DNA from: CAWKEY01 sp963848675
GTDB taxonomy: Bacteria; Pseudomonadota; Gammaproteobacteria; Methylococcales; Methylomonadaceae
Length of the DNA stretch: 64,000 nucleotides
Assembly: GCA_963848675.1 (NCBI GenBank)
Contig: CAWKEY010000038.1
Location: forward strand, 33,904 to 97,903
Direction of reading: 5' to 3'
In this document: positions 1 to 8,391 of the stretch, piece after piece
How the letters are laid out: each line of letters starts with the position of its first letter
Position numbering within the stretch: position 1 is the stretch's first letter
Program-made: the position numbers and the translations under genes
The notes under the pieces: model-generated
What the model was told of the DNA's origin: nothing
The model's input: only the letters and a program-made list of their open reading frames with translations
Database searches by the model: none

Positions 1-325
1 GCGTCCGGCTGGCTGTCCAATCGCAATGTGTACGGTAGCCGCTAAAAGCATAGGCAGCCCACTGGCCGGACGGTGAAAAATTGAACTCATGATACCGATC
101 ATCACCCTCGGCCGCAATGAAGGCCTCGAAGCAGGTGTGTTGCCATAAGCCATCGGTCATCTCAGGCAATTGCGGCGAGGGAATGCGCAACTGTGTAGGG
201 TCGCCGGTCAATTCATAGCGCAGGCGCAGACCTCCTCCTGGCAGTGTTTCAAGCGCGACATTCAAGCTCTGTACGCTAGCGCATGCTGTGCCGGCATGGC
301 AGATCAGCTTATTTTTAATGATCAC
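1..325 (-). CDS. DOMON-like domain protein (C-terminus beyond left edge)
   Basis: Reading the minus strand from a GTG at 325 gives an open frame of about 108 codons to the window edge, so only the N-terminal part is present. It contains LRLRYELTGD, LRIPSP, DGLWQHTCFEAF and EFNFSPSGQWAAYAFSGYR, a pattern I know from proteins annotated as DOMON-like in proteobacteria. An in-frame TAG lies just upstream of the GTG and AGAGAACG is a plausible ribosome site, which decides the start. The DOMON fold usually binds haem or sugar in extracytoplasmic proteins, but no signal peptide is visible here and the function is unknown. The plus-strand frames over it are shadows. Confidence 0.6.
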   Translation of the reverse strand, partial: MIIKNKLICHAGTACASVQSLNVALETLPGGGLRLRYELTGDPTQLRIPSPQLPEMTDGLWQHTCFEAFIAAEGDDRYHEFNFSPSGQWAAYAFSGYRTHCDWTASRT

Positions 326-513
326 AATCGTTCTCTACTGGAGTGCATTGATATTAGCGGCTTCACTACCGGCTCAATCCGGAAATATTTATTACTCAAT
401 ACCTAAAATAACAGCCCCGATGACCGACCTGAATGTGTGGCGTCCCAGGATTTATCAATCAGGGGCCACGGTCTTTAGCAAGTCACCCAGTTGAAACAAA
501 GAGGCCTAGCAGA

Positions 514-1359
514 CTATTGCCTAGCTTCTTCATCCCGCACACGCACAAATACCGCAAAGCGCGGGATGCCAGCATCGGTAAAACCCTGATAGCGATAAGT
601 CACCACGCTGCCCAGCGGCGGCGGATTTTTTCGTTGCACCTGGGTAAAGCCGCTGCCAATGTAAAACGACTTGCCGTTATCCGTGCGTACTTTTATCGAG
701 CCCATCAATCCGGTGTTTTTGCCTTTTCCGGGTCTATAGGCTGTGACCACGGCTTCGGCATCTTCAAAAGGCTTGACTTTGAGCAGATCATCACTGCGGC
801 CGCTTTGATAAAGCGTGCTTTGCCGGTGCAACATCAAGCCTTCGCCGCCTTGGCTGGTAATTTCATCGCGCTTTTGCATTAACGAGGCCTCCGATTCCAG
901 GCGGAATTGTTCAATCACAGCCAGATAAGGCGCGCGGGTTTGCGCAGCCAGCTTGCGCATGGCGTCCACCCGCTCGCTGAAGGTGCCTTTATGCGCCGGA
1001 AGATCAAACACCATCAGCTTGATGTGTTTCCAGCCCGCATGCGGACTTTGCTTGCGGACGATGGCAACCACGTCTTCATAACGCCCGCGCGCCATCCACA
1101 ATTCACCGTCCAGCGGCATGCCAGGAAAGCCATGAATAAACCAGTCCGGTGCGGCAAATACCTGGCCGCCTTTGGAGATGAGCTGTTTACCGTCCCACCT
1201 TGCTCGTACTCCATCGAGTTTTTCGCTGGCCCAAAATTGGCTGACATCGACATGGCGATGAAACACTTTTGCCAGCATAACAACGGGGATTTCGACGGCA
1301 TGGATTATCGATGCCAAGCATAACAGTAAGAGAAAAGCGCAGAAGCGCTGCAAATTCAT
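514..1359 (-). CDS. ligE: Lig E-type ATP-dependent DNA ligase, periplasmic
   Basis: A 281-residue minimal ATP-dependent DNA ligase made of a nucleotidyltransferase domain and an OB fold only. Motif I is SEKLDGVRARWDG with the adenylated lysine near residue 47. Motif III is DGELWMARGRYED, motif IV GGEGLMLHR and motif V DDLLKVKPFEDAEAVV. The first 21 residues form a signal peptide (hydrophobic LLLLCLASIIHA), which fits the known Lig E family of Gram-negative bacteria, thought to seal DNA outside the cytoplasm, perhaps during DNA uptake. The start codon overlaps the ubiA stop as ATGA, so translation is probably coupled to ubiA. That link has no obvious biochemical logic. Confidence 0.9.
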   Translation of the reverse strand: MNLQRFCAFLLLLCLASIIHAVEIPVVMLAKVFHRHVDVSQFWASEKLDGVRARWDGKQLISKGGQVFAAPDWFIHGFPGMPLDGELWMARGRYEDVVAIVRKQSPHAGWKHIKLMVFDLPAHKGTFSERVDAMRKLAAQTRAPYLAVIEQFRLESEASLMQKRDEITSQGGEGLMLHRQSTLYQSGRSDDLLKVKPFEDAEAVVTAYRPGKGKNTGLMGSIKVRTDNGKSFYIGSGFTQVQRKNPPPLGSVVTYRYQGFTDAGIPRFAVFVRVRDEEARQ

Positions 1360-2225
1360 TGCAGGTAATCCAGCACCAAGCCTGCAAAAACAGCCAAGCC
1401 AAACCAGTTGTTATTTAAAAAAGCCTTGAAACATTGGCTCTTTTCCCGGTGAACAATCAGTTTTTGCTGGTAAACCGACAGTCCCGCCGCGACTAAAACA
1501 CCGCCATAATACAGCCAGCCCAGTTGCGCCATTTGCCCGACCGCGACCAGTAAACCCAGAATAATAAGCTGCAAAACTGCCATGATGTGACGGTCGTAAT
1601 CACCAAACAGAATGGCGGTCGATTTAACGCCTATTTTCAAATCATCATCCTTGTCGACCATAGCATACATGGTGTCATAGACCAGCGCCCATAACACCAC
1701 AGCCAAATACATCACCCAGGCCACCAGTGGAATCGCGTTGGTCTGCGCGCTGAAGGCCATCGGCACGGCCCAGCCAAAGGCAATGCCCAAGTAGGCTTGC
1801 GGCAAATGCGTGTAGCGTTTCATGAATGGATAGCTGGCCGCCAGAAAGGCGGCAACGAAGGACAGCGCAATGGTGTAGAAGTTGAGCAGTAATACCAGGC
1901 CGAAAGCCAGCAGACATAACACCACAAAAACAATCAAGGCTTCCTTCGGCTTGACCTTACCGGCGGCGATAGGTCGTTGCTTGGTGCGCGCCACATGCGG
2001 ATCAAAGTCACGATCGGCATAATCATTAACCACACACCCTGCGGCACGCATCAGCACTACGCCCAGGCACAGCACCATCAAAACCAGCAAGTCCGGTTTG
2101 CCGCTGCTGGCGACCCAAAGCGCCCATAAGGTCGGCCATAATAAAATTAGTATGCCGATAGGCCGGTCAAAGCGCGCTAACAGCCAGTATTGTTGCAGGC
2201 GATCGATTATAAAATGAAGTGTCAC
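1356..2225 (-). CDS. ubiA: 4-hydroxybenzoate polyprenyltransferase
   Basis: UbiA attaches the polyprenyl tail to 4-hydroxybenzoate in ubiquinone synthesis at the inner membrane. Both Asp-rich prenyl-diphosphate/Mg motifs are present: NDYADRDFD and DTMYAMVDKDDD, separated by hydrophobic helices as expected for about nine membrane segments. RFDRPIGILILLWPTLWALW near the N-terminus is characteristic of the family. The GTG at 2225 gives 289 residues, close to E. coli UbiA, with an AGGG ribosome site. An ATG at 2291 would add 22 residues unlike the family, so I prefer the GTG. The gene is divergent from glyQ and its stop overlaps ligE by four bases. Confidence 0.9.
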   Translation of the reverse strand: MTLHFIIDRLQQYWLLARFDRPIGILILLWPTLWALWVASSGKPDLLVLMVLCLGVVLMRAAGCVVNDYADRDFDPHVARTKQRPIAAGKVKPKEALIVFVVLCLLAFGLVLLLNFYTIALSFVAAFLAASYPFMKRYTHLPQAYLGIAFGWAVPMAFSAQTNAIPLVAWVMYLAVVLWALVYDTMYAMVDKDDDLKIGVKSTAILFGDYDRHIMAVLQLIILGLLVAVGQMAQLGWLYYGGVLVAAGLSVYQQKLIVHREKSQCFKAFLNNNWFGLAVFAGLVLDYLQ

Positions 2226-2384
2226 TAATGGTACCCTGGCTTGATGTTGAATGAGGCTTTCTGTGCTGCGTCTAAAAAAAGTTTGAGTCATCCTAAATGG
2301 AATTGCAACTATGGCGCGAGGCTCCTTATCTTCGCCAAGCAGGCAATTTTAATTCCCTACCCTGCACCCACAACATTTTTAAGT

Positions 2385-2390
2385 TATAAT
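2385..2390 (+). promoter_or_regulatory. -10 box of the glyQ promoter
   Basis: A perfect TATAAT lies 33 bases upstream of the glyQ GTG, which would give a leader of about 28 bases. No good -35 box is seen at 16-18 bases spacing. Confidence 0.4.
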
Positions 2391-2423
2391 TGCCGCTTTT
2401 TTTATTGCCTAACTTTAGCCGCC

Positions 2424-3341
2424 GTGTCGAGTATAAACAACGATTTATCCACTTTTCAGGGACTTATCCTGGCCCTGCAGGAATACTGGGCCCAGCAAGG
2501 CTGTATTTTATTACAGCCTTTGGATCAGGAAGTAGGCGCGGGCACCTTCCACCCTGCCACTTTTCTGCGCGCCATAGGCCCGGAGCCCTGGAATACGGCG
2601 TATGTGCAGCCCTCGCGCCGCCCCACCGACGGCCGCTTTGGCGAAAACCCCAATCGCCTGCAGCATTACTACCAGTTTCAGGTCGCTTTAAAGCCTTCGC
2701 CGGCCAATATTCAGGAACTGTATCTCGGCTCCTTGCGCTATTTGGGCTTTGACTTGCTCGAACACGACATCCGCTTTGTCGAAGACAACTGGGAATCGCC
2801 GACCCTGGGCGCCTGGGGCTTGGGCTGGGAAGTCTGGCTAAATGGCATGGAAGTGACCCAGTTTACCTATTTTCAGCAAGTCGGCGGCCTCGAATGCAAA
2901 CCGGTGACCGGTGAAATCACCTACGGTCTGGAGCGCATCGCCATGTATTTACAGGGCGTTAAAAGCGTCTATGATCTGGTCTGGACCAAAGGCCCGTTCG
3001 GCACCGTTACTTATGGCGATGTTTTCCATCAGAATGAAGTCGAAATGTCGGCTTATAACTTCGATCATGCCAATGTCGAATTCATGTTTCACGGCTTTGA
3101 TACCTACGAACAGGAATGCCGGAAACTGATCGAACTGGATTTGCCTTTGCCCGCCTACGAAATGGTACTGAAAGCCTCGCATGCCTTTAATCTGCTGGAT
3201 GCTCGCCACGCCATTTCAGTCACCGAACGCCAGCGCTACATCTTAAGAGTCAGAAACATGGCTAAATCCGTTGCCGAAGCCTATTACCAGCGCCGCGAGT
3301 CGCTGGGCTTCCCCATGATTGTCGAGCAAGGAGCCGCGTAA
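2424..3341 (+). CDS. glyQ: Glycyl-tRNA synthetase alpha subunit
   Basis: The catalytic alpha subunit of the bacterial alpha2beta2 glycyl-tRNA synthetase, which charges tRNA-Gly. STFQGLILALQEYWAQQGC, QPLDQEVGAGTFHPATFLRA and IGPEPWNTAYVQPSRRP are signature sequences of the family. GGLECKPVTGEITYGLERIA forms part of the class II aminoacyl site. The GTG at 2424 gives 305 residues, the usual length. The longer in-frame extension back to 2241 lies upstream of the likely promoter and is not family-like. The stop overlaps the glyS start as TAATG, so the two subunits are translationally coupled. Confidence 0.95.
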   Translation: MSSINNDLSTFQGLILALQEYWAQQGCILLQPLDQEVGAGTFHPATFLRAIGPEPWNTAYVQPSRRPTDGRFGENPNRLQHYYQFQVALKPSPANIQELYLGSLRYLGFDLLEHDIRFVEDNWESPTLGAWGLGWEVWLNGMEVTQFTYFQQVGGLECKPVTGEITYGLERIAMYLQGVKSVYDLVWTKGPFGTVTYGDVFHQNEVEMSAYNFDHANVEFMFHGFDTYEQECRKLIELDLPLPAYEMVLKASHAFNLLDARHAISVTERQRYILRVRNMAKSVAEAYYQRRESLGFPMIVEQGAA

Positions 3342-5410
3342 TGGCGAGCAGCAAACATTTACTTTTTGAATTGGGCTCCGAAGAACTGCCCCCCAAAACC
3401 CTGCTAAAACTGAGCAATGCTTTACTGGACAACATCTGCCAAGGCTTAAAAGACGCCGACTTAAGCTTTACCGGCAGCAAAGCCTATGCAACCCCCAGAC
3501 GTCTGGCGGTGATTATCGAAAACCTGTCCACGGCGCAGCCCGACAAAACGGTTGAAAAACGCGGCCCTGCCGTGCAAGCGGCATTTGCGGCAGACGGCAC
3601 GCCCAGCAAGGCTGCGCAGGGTTTTGCCGTAAGCTGCGGCACCACTTTCGACAAACTGGAACGCCTAAGGACCGACAAGGGCGAATGGCTGACTTACACG
3701 CAAAACATAAAAGGCCAAGCTACCGAGAAGCTGATACCGGACATCATCCGGCACAGTATTGCTATCCTGCCGATTGCCAAAAGAATGCGCTGGGGCAATT
3801 TCAGCACCGAATTCGTTCGCCCTGTCCATTGGGCGGTCTTGCTTTACGGCGATACTGCGATTAAAACTGAAATTCTGGGACTGGAAAGCGGATCTGTCAC
3901 TTACGGCCACCGCTTCCATGCGCCGCAAAAAATCGAACTCGGCCAGCCGGAACAGTATCGGGATACCCTGTACCAGCAAGGCAGGGTCATTGCTGATTTT
4001 GAAGAACGTAAAGCGCTGATCCGTGCGGCGGCCCAACAAGCGGCGGCCACGGTCAACGGCATAGCCCACATCGAAGAGGAGCTACTGGAAGAAATTGCCG
4101 CCCTCAATGAATGGCCGGTTCCGGTTACCGGAAATTTCGATGCGCGCTTTCTTGGATTGCCTGCCGAAGTACTGATCACCACGATGCAGACCAACCAGAA
4201 ATATTTTCCGGTTAAAAACGCCGACGGCCATTTGCTGGCGCATTTCATCACCTTCAGCAACATCGAAAGCAGCAATCCCAAGTCGATACAACAAGGTAAC
4301 GAGCGCGTCATTACGCCGCGCCTGTCCGATGCCGAATTTTTCTGGAAACAGGACCGGAAAAAACATCTGGAAGAACATCTGCTAAACCTGGGCAGCATCA
4401 TCTTTCAGGAAAAATTAGGCACACTAGCCGACAAAACCGAACGCGTCGTCAAGCTGGCCGATTATATTGCCACGCACATTTACGCAGACGTTGAACTGGC
4501 CAAACGCGCCGCCTTGCTGGCAAAAACTGATCTGATGACTGATATGGTCGGCGAGTTCGGCAATCTGCAAGGCATTATGGGCCGCTATTATGCGCTGGCC
4601 GACGGCGAAGCTTCCGAAGTCGCCTGGGCGCTTGAAGAGCAATATTTCCCCAAACAATCCGGGGCTCCGACAGCCGCTAGCCAGACCGGCCAAATTCTGG
4701 CCATTGCCGAAAAAATCGATACCTTGACCGGCATCTTCAGCGCCGGTTTGATCCCTACTGGCGACAAAGACCCTTATGCCCTAAGAAGAGCGGCGCTAGG
4801 CATACTCCGCACGCTCATAGAAAATAATATTAATCTCAACATCCAACAGTTAATCGAGTATTCGCTAACGCTGTTTAGCCACGAATTTAATCACCCTGAA
4901 ACGGGAAACCGTGTAGCGGATTTCATTTTTGAGCGTCTGAAAGGCTACTGTCTGGATCACGGCTACCGCGCGGATGAATTTGATGCCGTGATGTCGGTCA
5001 ACCCCGCCGAACCTTTAGACTTTATGCAGCGCCTTGAGGCCGTCAAAATATTCCGGCAACTGCCCGAAGCCGAGAGCCTGGCGGCTGCCAATAAACGCAT
5101 CCGCAATATTCTGAAAAAATCGGAAACCCCCGCGTCCGCAAACATAGGCCAGCTTGCTGAAGCCGATGAAAAACGGCTGCTGGCCGCCGCCAGACAGTCT
5201 GCGGACGACATTCTGCCGCTGCTGGAAAAACACGATTATCAGGCCACCCTCAGCCGTTTGGCGGGATTACGCAACGACGTGGATGCTTTTTTTGATCATG
5301 TCATGGTGATGACCGATGATTTGGACCTGCGCGCCAACCGACTGGCCTTACTGACGCTGTTGTCCAAGCAGTTTTTAACCTGTGCCGACATCTCCAAACT
5401 GCAGCCCTGA
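3341..5410 (+). CDS. glyS: Glycyl-tRNA synthetase beta subunit
   Basis: A 689-residue beta subunit, full length for the family, needed for tRNA-Gly recognition by the GlyQ-GlyS complex. It starts with LLFELGSEELPPK, the standard N-terminal signature, and carries KRMRWG, EFVRPVHWAVLLYG and TDLMTDMVGEFGNLQG in the HD-like central part. DKDPYALRRAALGILR and the C-terminal anticodon-binding helices follow. The ATG overlaps the glyQ stop by one base. The gene is followed after nine bases by gmhB, so glyQ-glyS-gmhB-plsC probably form one operon. Confidence 0.95.
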   Translation: MASSKHLLFELGSEELPPKTLLKLSNALLDNICQGLKDADLSFTGSKAYATPRRLAVIIENLSTAQPDKTVEKRGPAVQAAFAADGTPSKAAQGFAVSCGTTFDKLERLRTDKGEWLTYTQNIKGQATEKLIPDIIRHSIAILPIAKRMRWGNFSTEFVRPVHWAVLLYGDTAIKTEILGLESGSVTYGHRFHAPQKIELGQPEQYRDTLYQQGRVIADFEERKALIRAAAQQAAATVNGIAHIEEELLEEIAALNEWPVPVTGNFDARFLGLPAEVLITTMQTNQKYFPVKNADGHLLAHFITFSNIESSNPKSIQQGNERVITPRLSDAEFFWKQDRKKHLEEHLLNLGSIIFQEKLGTLADKTERVVKLADYIATHIYADVELAKRAALLAKTDLMTDMVGEFGNLQGIMGRYYALADGEASEVAWALEEQYFPKQSGAPTAASQTGQILAIAEKIDTLTGIFSAGLIPTGDKDPYALRRAALGILRTLIENNINLNIQQLIEYSLTLFSHEFNHPETGNRVADFIFERLKGYCLDHGYRADEFDAVMSVNPAEPLDFMQRLEAVKIFRQLPEAESLAAANKRIRNILKKSETPASANIGQLAEADEKRLLAAARQSADDILPLLEKHDYQATLSRLAGLRNDVDAFFDHVMVMTDDLDLRANRLALLTLLSKQFLTCADISKLQP

Positions 5411-5419
5411 TCAGCCCGG

Positions 5420-5965
5420 ATGAGTCAGAGCCGATACGTTTTGCTGGATCGTGACGGCGTTATCAACGCCGACTCGGATCAATTCATCAAATCGCCGGAC
5501 GAATGGCAGCCCATTGCCGGCAGCCTTGAAGCCATTGCCCTGCTCAACCGGCATGGCTATAAAGTGGTGGTTATCAGCAATCAGTCCGGCCTCGCCCGCG
5601 GCTTGTTTGATCTGACCATGCTGGAAAAAATCCATGCCAAAATGCAGCAACTGACCGCCGAAAAAGGTGGAAAAATTGATGCCGTTTATTTTTGTCCGCA
5701 CGGGCCCGCTGATAACTGCAACTGCCGCAAACCCAGGCCAGGCCTGCTCGAAGCTTTTGCCGCCGACCACCATGTCAGTTTGCAGGGCATGTTTTTTATC
5801 GGCGATTCCCTGCGTGACATTCAGACAGCTCAAGCGGTAGGCGCGGCTCCAATACTGGTCAAAACCGGTAAGGGCCAAAAAACTCTAACCGATAATCCAG
5901 ACCTTAACATTCCTGTTTTCGAAAATCTTTATGACGCAGCACAGCACATCATTTCAGGGCAATAA
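5420..5965 (+). CDS. gmhB: D-glycero-beta-D-manno-heptose 1,7-bisphosphate 7-phosphatase
   Basis: A HAD-superfamily phosphatase that removes the 7-phosphate from heptose bisphosphate in the ADP-heptose route to lipopolysaccharide inner core. The nucleophile motif is LLDRDGVIN, with the two Asp residues near positions 10 and 12. The zinc loop is CPHGPADNCNCRKPRPGLL with three Cys and one His, and GDSLRDI is motif IV. The length of 181 residues is typical. The last 35 bases overlap the acyltransferase gene in another frame, so the pair is tightly coupled and both act on envelope lipids. Confidence 0.93.
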   Translation: MSQSRYVLLDRDGVINADSDQFIKSPDEWQPIAGSLEAIALLNRHGYKVVVISNQSGLARGLFDLTMLEKIHAKMQQLTAEKGGKIDAVYFCPHGPADNCNCRKPRPGLLEAFAADHHVSLQGMFFIGDSLRDIQTAQAVGAAPILVKTGKGQKTLTDNPDLNIPVFENLYDAAQHIISGQ

Positions 5966-6683
5966 GATTCGTCTTTACCTAGGCTCGGCCATTTTCTTTG
6001 TCTGTATTTTTCTGACAGCTACCATCGTCGGCGTCCTGATTCTGTTAACCTTTTTCTTATCATTCGAGCGGCGCTTTAAAATAGCCAACCTATGGGTAGA
6101 TGTCATTTTATGGATGGCCAATTTTTTTTGCGGCCTCCGTTATCAGGTTGAAGGCCTTGAACACATTAAAGCGCAACCTACGGCCATTGTGCTCAGCAAA
6201 CATCAGTCGGCCTGGGAAACGCTGGCGCTACGGAAATTTATCCCGACTCACTCGACCTTGCTAAAACGCTCATTACTCTGGATGCCGCTCTGGGGCTGGG
6301 CTCTCGCCACCCTGAAACCCATTGCCATCGATCGCAAGAATCAGCGGGATGCCTTGCGCATCCTGCTCGACAAAGGCACTGCATATTTAAACGAGGGCTT
6401 ATGGGTGCTGATTTATCCTGAAGGCACCCGAACTGCTGTGGGCGAACCCACAAAATTTAGCGCCGGAGGCGCCATACTGGCACATAAATCGGGATATCCA
6501 GTGATCCCCATTGCCCATAATGCCGGCGAATACTGGCCGCGCTATAGTTTCTTGAAATATCCCGGCACGATCAGGGTAAAAATTGGCCCTCCCATTGAAA
6601 GCAAAGGCCGCAAAGCCGCCGACATTAATGCCGAGGCTGAAGCCTGGGTAGAACAAGCCATGCAGGAAATCAGTGTGCAGTAG
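5931..6683 (+). CDS. PlsC-family 1-acyl-glycerol-3-phosphate acyltransferase
   Basis: A 250-residue membrane acyltransferase that probably transfers an acyl chain to lysophosphatidate or a related lysolipid. Two hydrophobic helices occupy roughly residues 14-45. The acyltransferase block reads SKHQSAWETLAL, where the usual HX4D is HX4E, a common variant in this gmhB-linked subfamily. LKPIAIDRKNQRDAL and YPEGTR are the substrate-binding blocks. The start lies inside gmhB, overlapping it by 35 bases, and no better start exists downstream of the gmhB stop. The acceptor cannot be decided from sequence. Confidence 0.85.
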   Translation: MTQHSTSFQGNKIRLYLGSAIFFVCIFLTATIVGVLILLTFFLSFERRFKIANLWVDVILWMANFFCGLRYQVEGLEHIKAQPTAIVLSKHQSAWETLALRKFIPTHSTLLKRSLLWMPLWGWALATLKPIAIDRKNQRDALRILLDKGTAYLNEGLWVLIYPEGTRTAVGEPTKFSAGGAILAHKSGYPVIPIAHNAGEYWPRYSFLKYPGTIRVKIGPPIESKGRKAADINAEAEAWVEQAMQEISVQ

Positions 6684-6849
6684 GAGCGGACAAGCTTGGC
6701 AACGCTGCCTTGTCTGTAAGAACTGTTGTCAAATACAAGGCAACACTGGAACAAAACGGACTTTATACAATCATACAACGGTTATCCGGCAATAGCCGTA
6801 TAATCAATACATTGTTACATCACATCATTAAAATAACGGTTACTCTTCC

Positions 6850-7302
6850 ATGAAAAAACTTCTGCTGATTTCCATATCCGCATTATTACTTTCAGCCTGC
6901 GCTGAAAAAGATCAATATCAACAAGCTGTATTAGCGCAAATGCAAAAGGAAAAAGATATTAAGGACTATAAAATCGAACCTGAACACATGACCAAATGTG
7001 TCGTTGACATGACCTCCGAAAACATGCCCGGCATTTTTCCGGCCGATCCCAATCGCATGACGGCATATCGCAACTATACCAAAATGCTGACCTTGAACGA
7101 GTCCCAAGACCCTAAAAAAACCCTGGAAGAATTGCGCACCGATTTTGGTTCGGCCAAAGCGCTCGCTGATGCTCACAGCAACTACACGGAAAGCCTGATG
7201 AACTGCATATCTGCGGTTGTCATGGAATCTGAAGCGGAAAGTAAAGCTGAAACGGCCACCGAAACTAGCAAACCCGCAGAAGCGCCCAAGGCCAAAAACT
7301 AG
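6850..7302 (+). CDS. Small lipoprotein, function unknown
   Basis: A 150-residue protein with a lipobox LLLSAC: Cys17 would be lipidated after cleavage of the short positively charged signal MKKLLLISISALLLSA. The mature part is mostly charged helix with two further Cys (KCVVDM and MNCISA) that could pair. A Glu/Ala/Thr/Lys-rich low-complexity tail makes up the last 25 residues. A TATAAT at 6799-6804 lies 45 bases upstream, so the gene probably has its own promoter. I do not recognise the family. It is likely periplasmic and membrane anchored. Confidence 0.75.
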   Translation: MKKLLLISISALLLSACAEKDQYQQAVLAQMQKEKDIKDYKIEPEHMTKCVVDMTSENMPGIFPADPNRMTAYRNYTKMLTLNESQDPKKTLEELRTDFGSAKALADAHSNYTESLMNCISAVVMESEAESKAETATETSKPAEAPKAKN

Positions 7303-7396
7303 CCGCTTATTGGATAAACCCGTCAAACCGCGCTATGAATCCGAACAAATCTGCCGCCCTCTACCCGCCGGAAGCGTATGAAGGCGAGCAGAATAG

Positions 7397-7654
7397 TTAG
7401 GCATCAATCTTTAAGGCGCGGATAAATACTGCAACCTCGGCCTGGTCGAAGGGCCAGCCCAGCTCTTTTCGGGTTTCCGGGTGATACAAAACAGGAATGC
7501 GAATGGCATAGCGTTCCTGCCATTGTTCCTGTTCGGCAATATCGATTAGCTCAACCATCTGCTCGAATCTACCCGGCAGGCAGTCCTTGACAATGCGTTG
7601 AGCGTCTTCACAAAGATGGCAGCCATCCGTGCCGAACAGCATGAGCGGTTTCAT
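7397..7654 (-). CDS. Glutaredoxin-family thioredoxin-fold protein
   Basis: Starting at the ATG at 7654 the protein has 85 residues and opens with LMLFGTDGCHLCEDA. A CxxC redox pair (CHLC) sits after the first beta strand, as in the DUF836/glutaredoxin-like family. RIPVLYHPETRKELGWPFD carries the cis-Pro and the second half of the thioredoxin fold. A longer frame running upstream is the overlap with the preceding gene and is not thioredoxin-like. The start overlaps the stop of the UPF0114 gene as TGATG, so the two are co-translated. It is probably a cytoplasmic disulfide reductase with unknown partner. Confidence 0.8.
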   Translation of the reverse strand: MKPLMLFGTDGCHLCEDAQRIVKDCLPGRFEQMVELIDIAEQEQWQERYAIRIPVLYHPETRKELGWPFDQAEVAVFIRALKIDA

Positions 7655-8160
7655 CAATGTTTGGCCAGTTTGTCGAGAAAACCCATAAACAGGGCGGATA
7701 CAACGAAAGTCAGATGAATCAGCACATACCACATGATTTTATCGTTATCCGTGGTCTGCACATTCATGAATATCTTCAACAAGTGTATCGATGAAATGGC
7801 GACTATCGATGCCGCCACTTTCATTTTTAATGAGGCATAATCGTGCGTGCCGAGCCAGTCCAGTTTCTCGGTGGCTTCGCCCAGATCCATTTGCGAAACA
7901 AAATTTTCATAGCCGCTGAACATAACGATCACAACCAGGCTCGCCACCAGGGTAAGGTCAATCAAGGTCAGCAAGGTCAACACCAGTTCGGATTCATCCA
8001 CTTCAAAGACATGCGGGAGGAAATGATAAAGCTCCTGAAAAAACTTGACCGAAAGCGCCAACAGCGCCAGGCTCATGCCGATGTAAATCGGCGCCAGAAT
8101 CCAGCGGCTGGCATACATCAATCGCTCCAGCGAACGCTCCACTTTTTCTTTGGTTGGCAT
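7654..8160 (-). CDS. UPF0114 (YqhA) family inner membrane protein
   Basis: A 168-residue membrane protein with four hydrophobic segments. It begins with ERLMYASRWILAPIYIGM, the hallmark of the YqhA/UPF0114 family, followed by LLTLIDLTLVASLVVIVMFS and YENFVS. The C-terminal helix is WYVLIHLTFVVSALFMGFLD. The family is widespread in proteobacteria and has no established function. The gene ends in a TGATG overlap with the glutaredoxin-like gene. No strong promoter was seen in the repeat-containing space upstream. Confidence 0.88.
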   Translation of the reverse strand: MPTKEKVERSLERLMYASRWILAPIYIGMSLALLALSVKFFQELYHFLPHVFEVDESELVLTLLTLIDLTLVASLVVIVMFSGYENFVSQMDLGEATEKLDWLGTHDYASLKMKVAASIVAISSIHLLKIFMNVQTTDNDKIMWYVLIHLTFVVSALFMGFLDKLAKH

Positions 8161-8210
8161 GGCTATACCTTTTCGCTTTCTCTCGTGAATGATTTTGAAT
8201 ATTCTGGGTA

Positions 8211-8349
8211 ATTATTCAGCGTTTTTTTGTAAGGTGCTTGATTATGCTGTCATTTCGACAAACGGGAGAAATCTTAAATGTTGGCTAATGCGTCCAGCCT
8301 TCAAGATTCCTCGCTCTGCCCGGAATGACAAATGATGCTGAATAGTAAC
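8211..8349. repeat. Dispersed palindromic repeat, family R1, copy 1
   Basis: An imperfect palindrome of about 135 bases. The outer arms are ATTCAGCG and its complement (here GCTGAAT). The inner arms are TGTCATTTCGAC and CGGAATGACA with AAATCTT and AAGATTCCTC nearer the centre. Five further copies occur in this window at 36389, 41378, 46044, 50843 and 55078, always between genes. Confidence 0.85.
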
Positions 8350-8391
8350 TGTTCTGGCAACAGCGGCCACGTTCCCTCCTGATCTTTTGAC

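Noticed and set aside
2241..2423. Longer N-terminus for glyQ back to 2241
   Set aside because: The extension includes the -10 box and overlaps the divergent ubiA leader; the GTG at 2424 gives the usual family length.
7303..7400. Possible 21-codon ORF (ATG 7335) between the lipoprotein and glutaredoxin-like genes
   Set aside because: No ribosome site and no recognisable feature.
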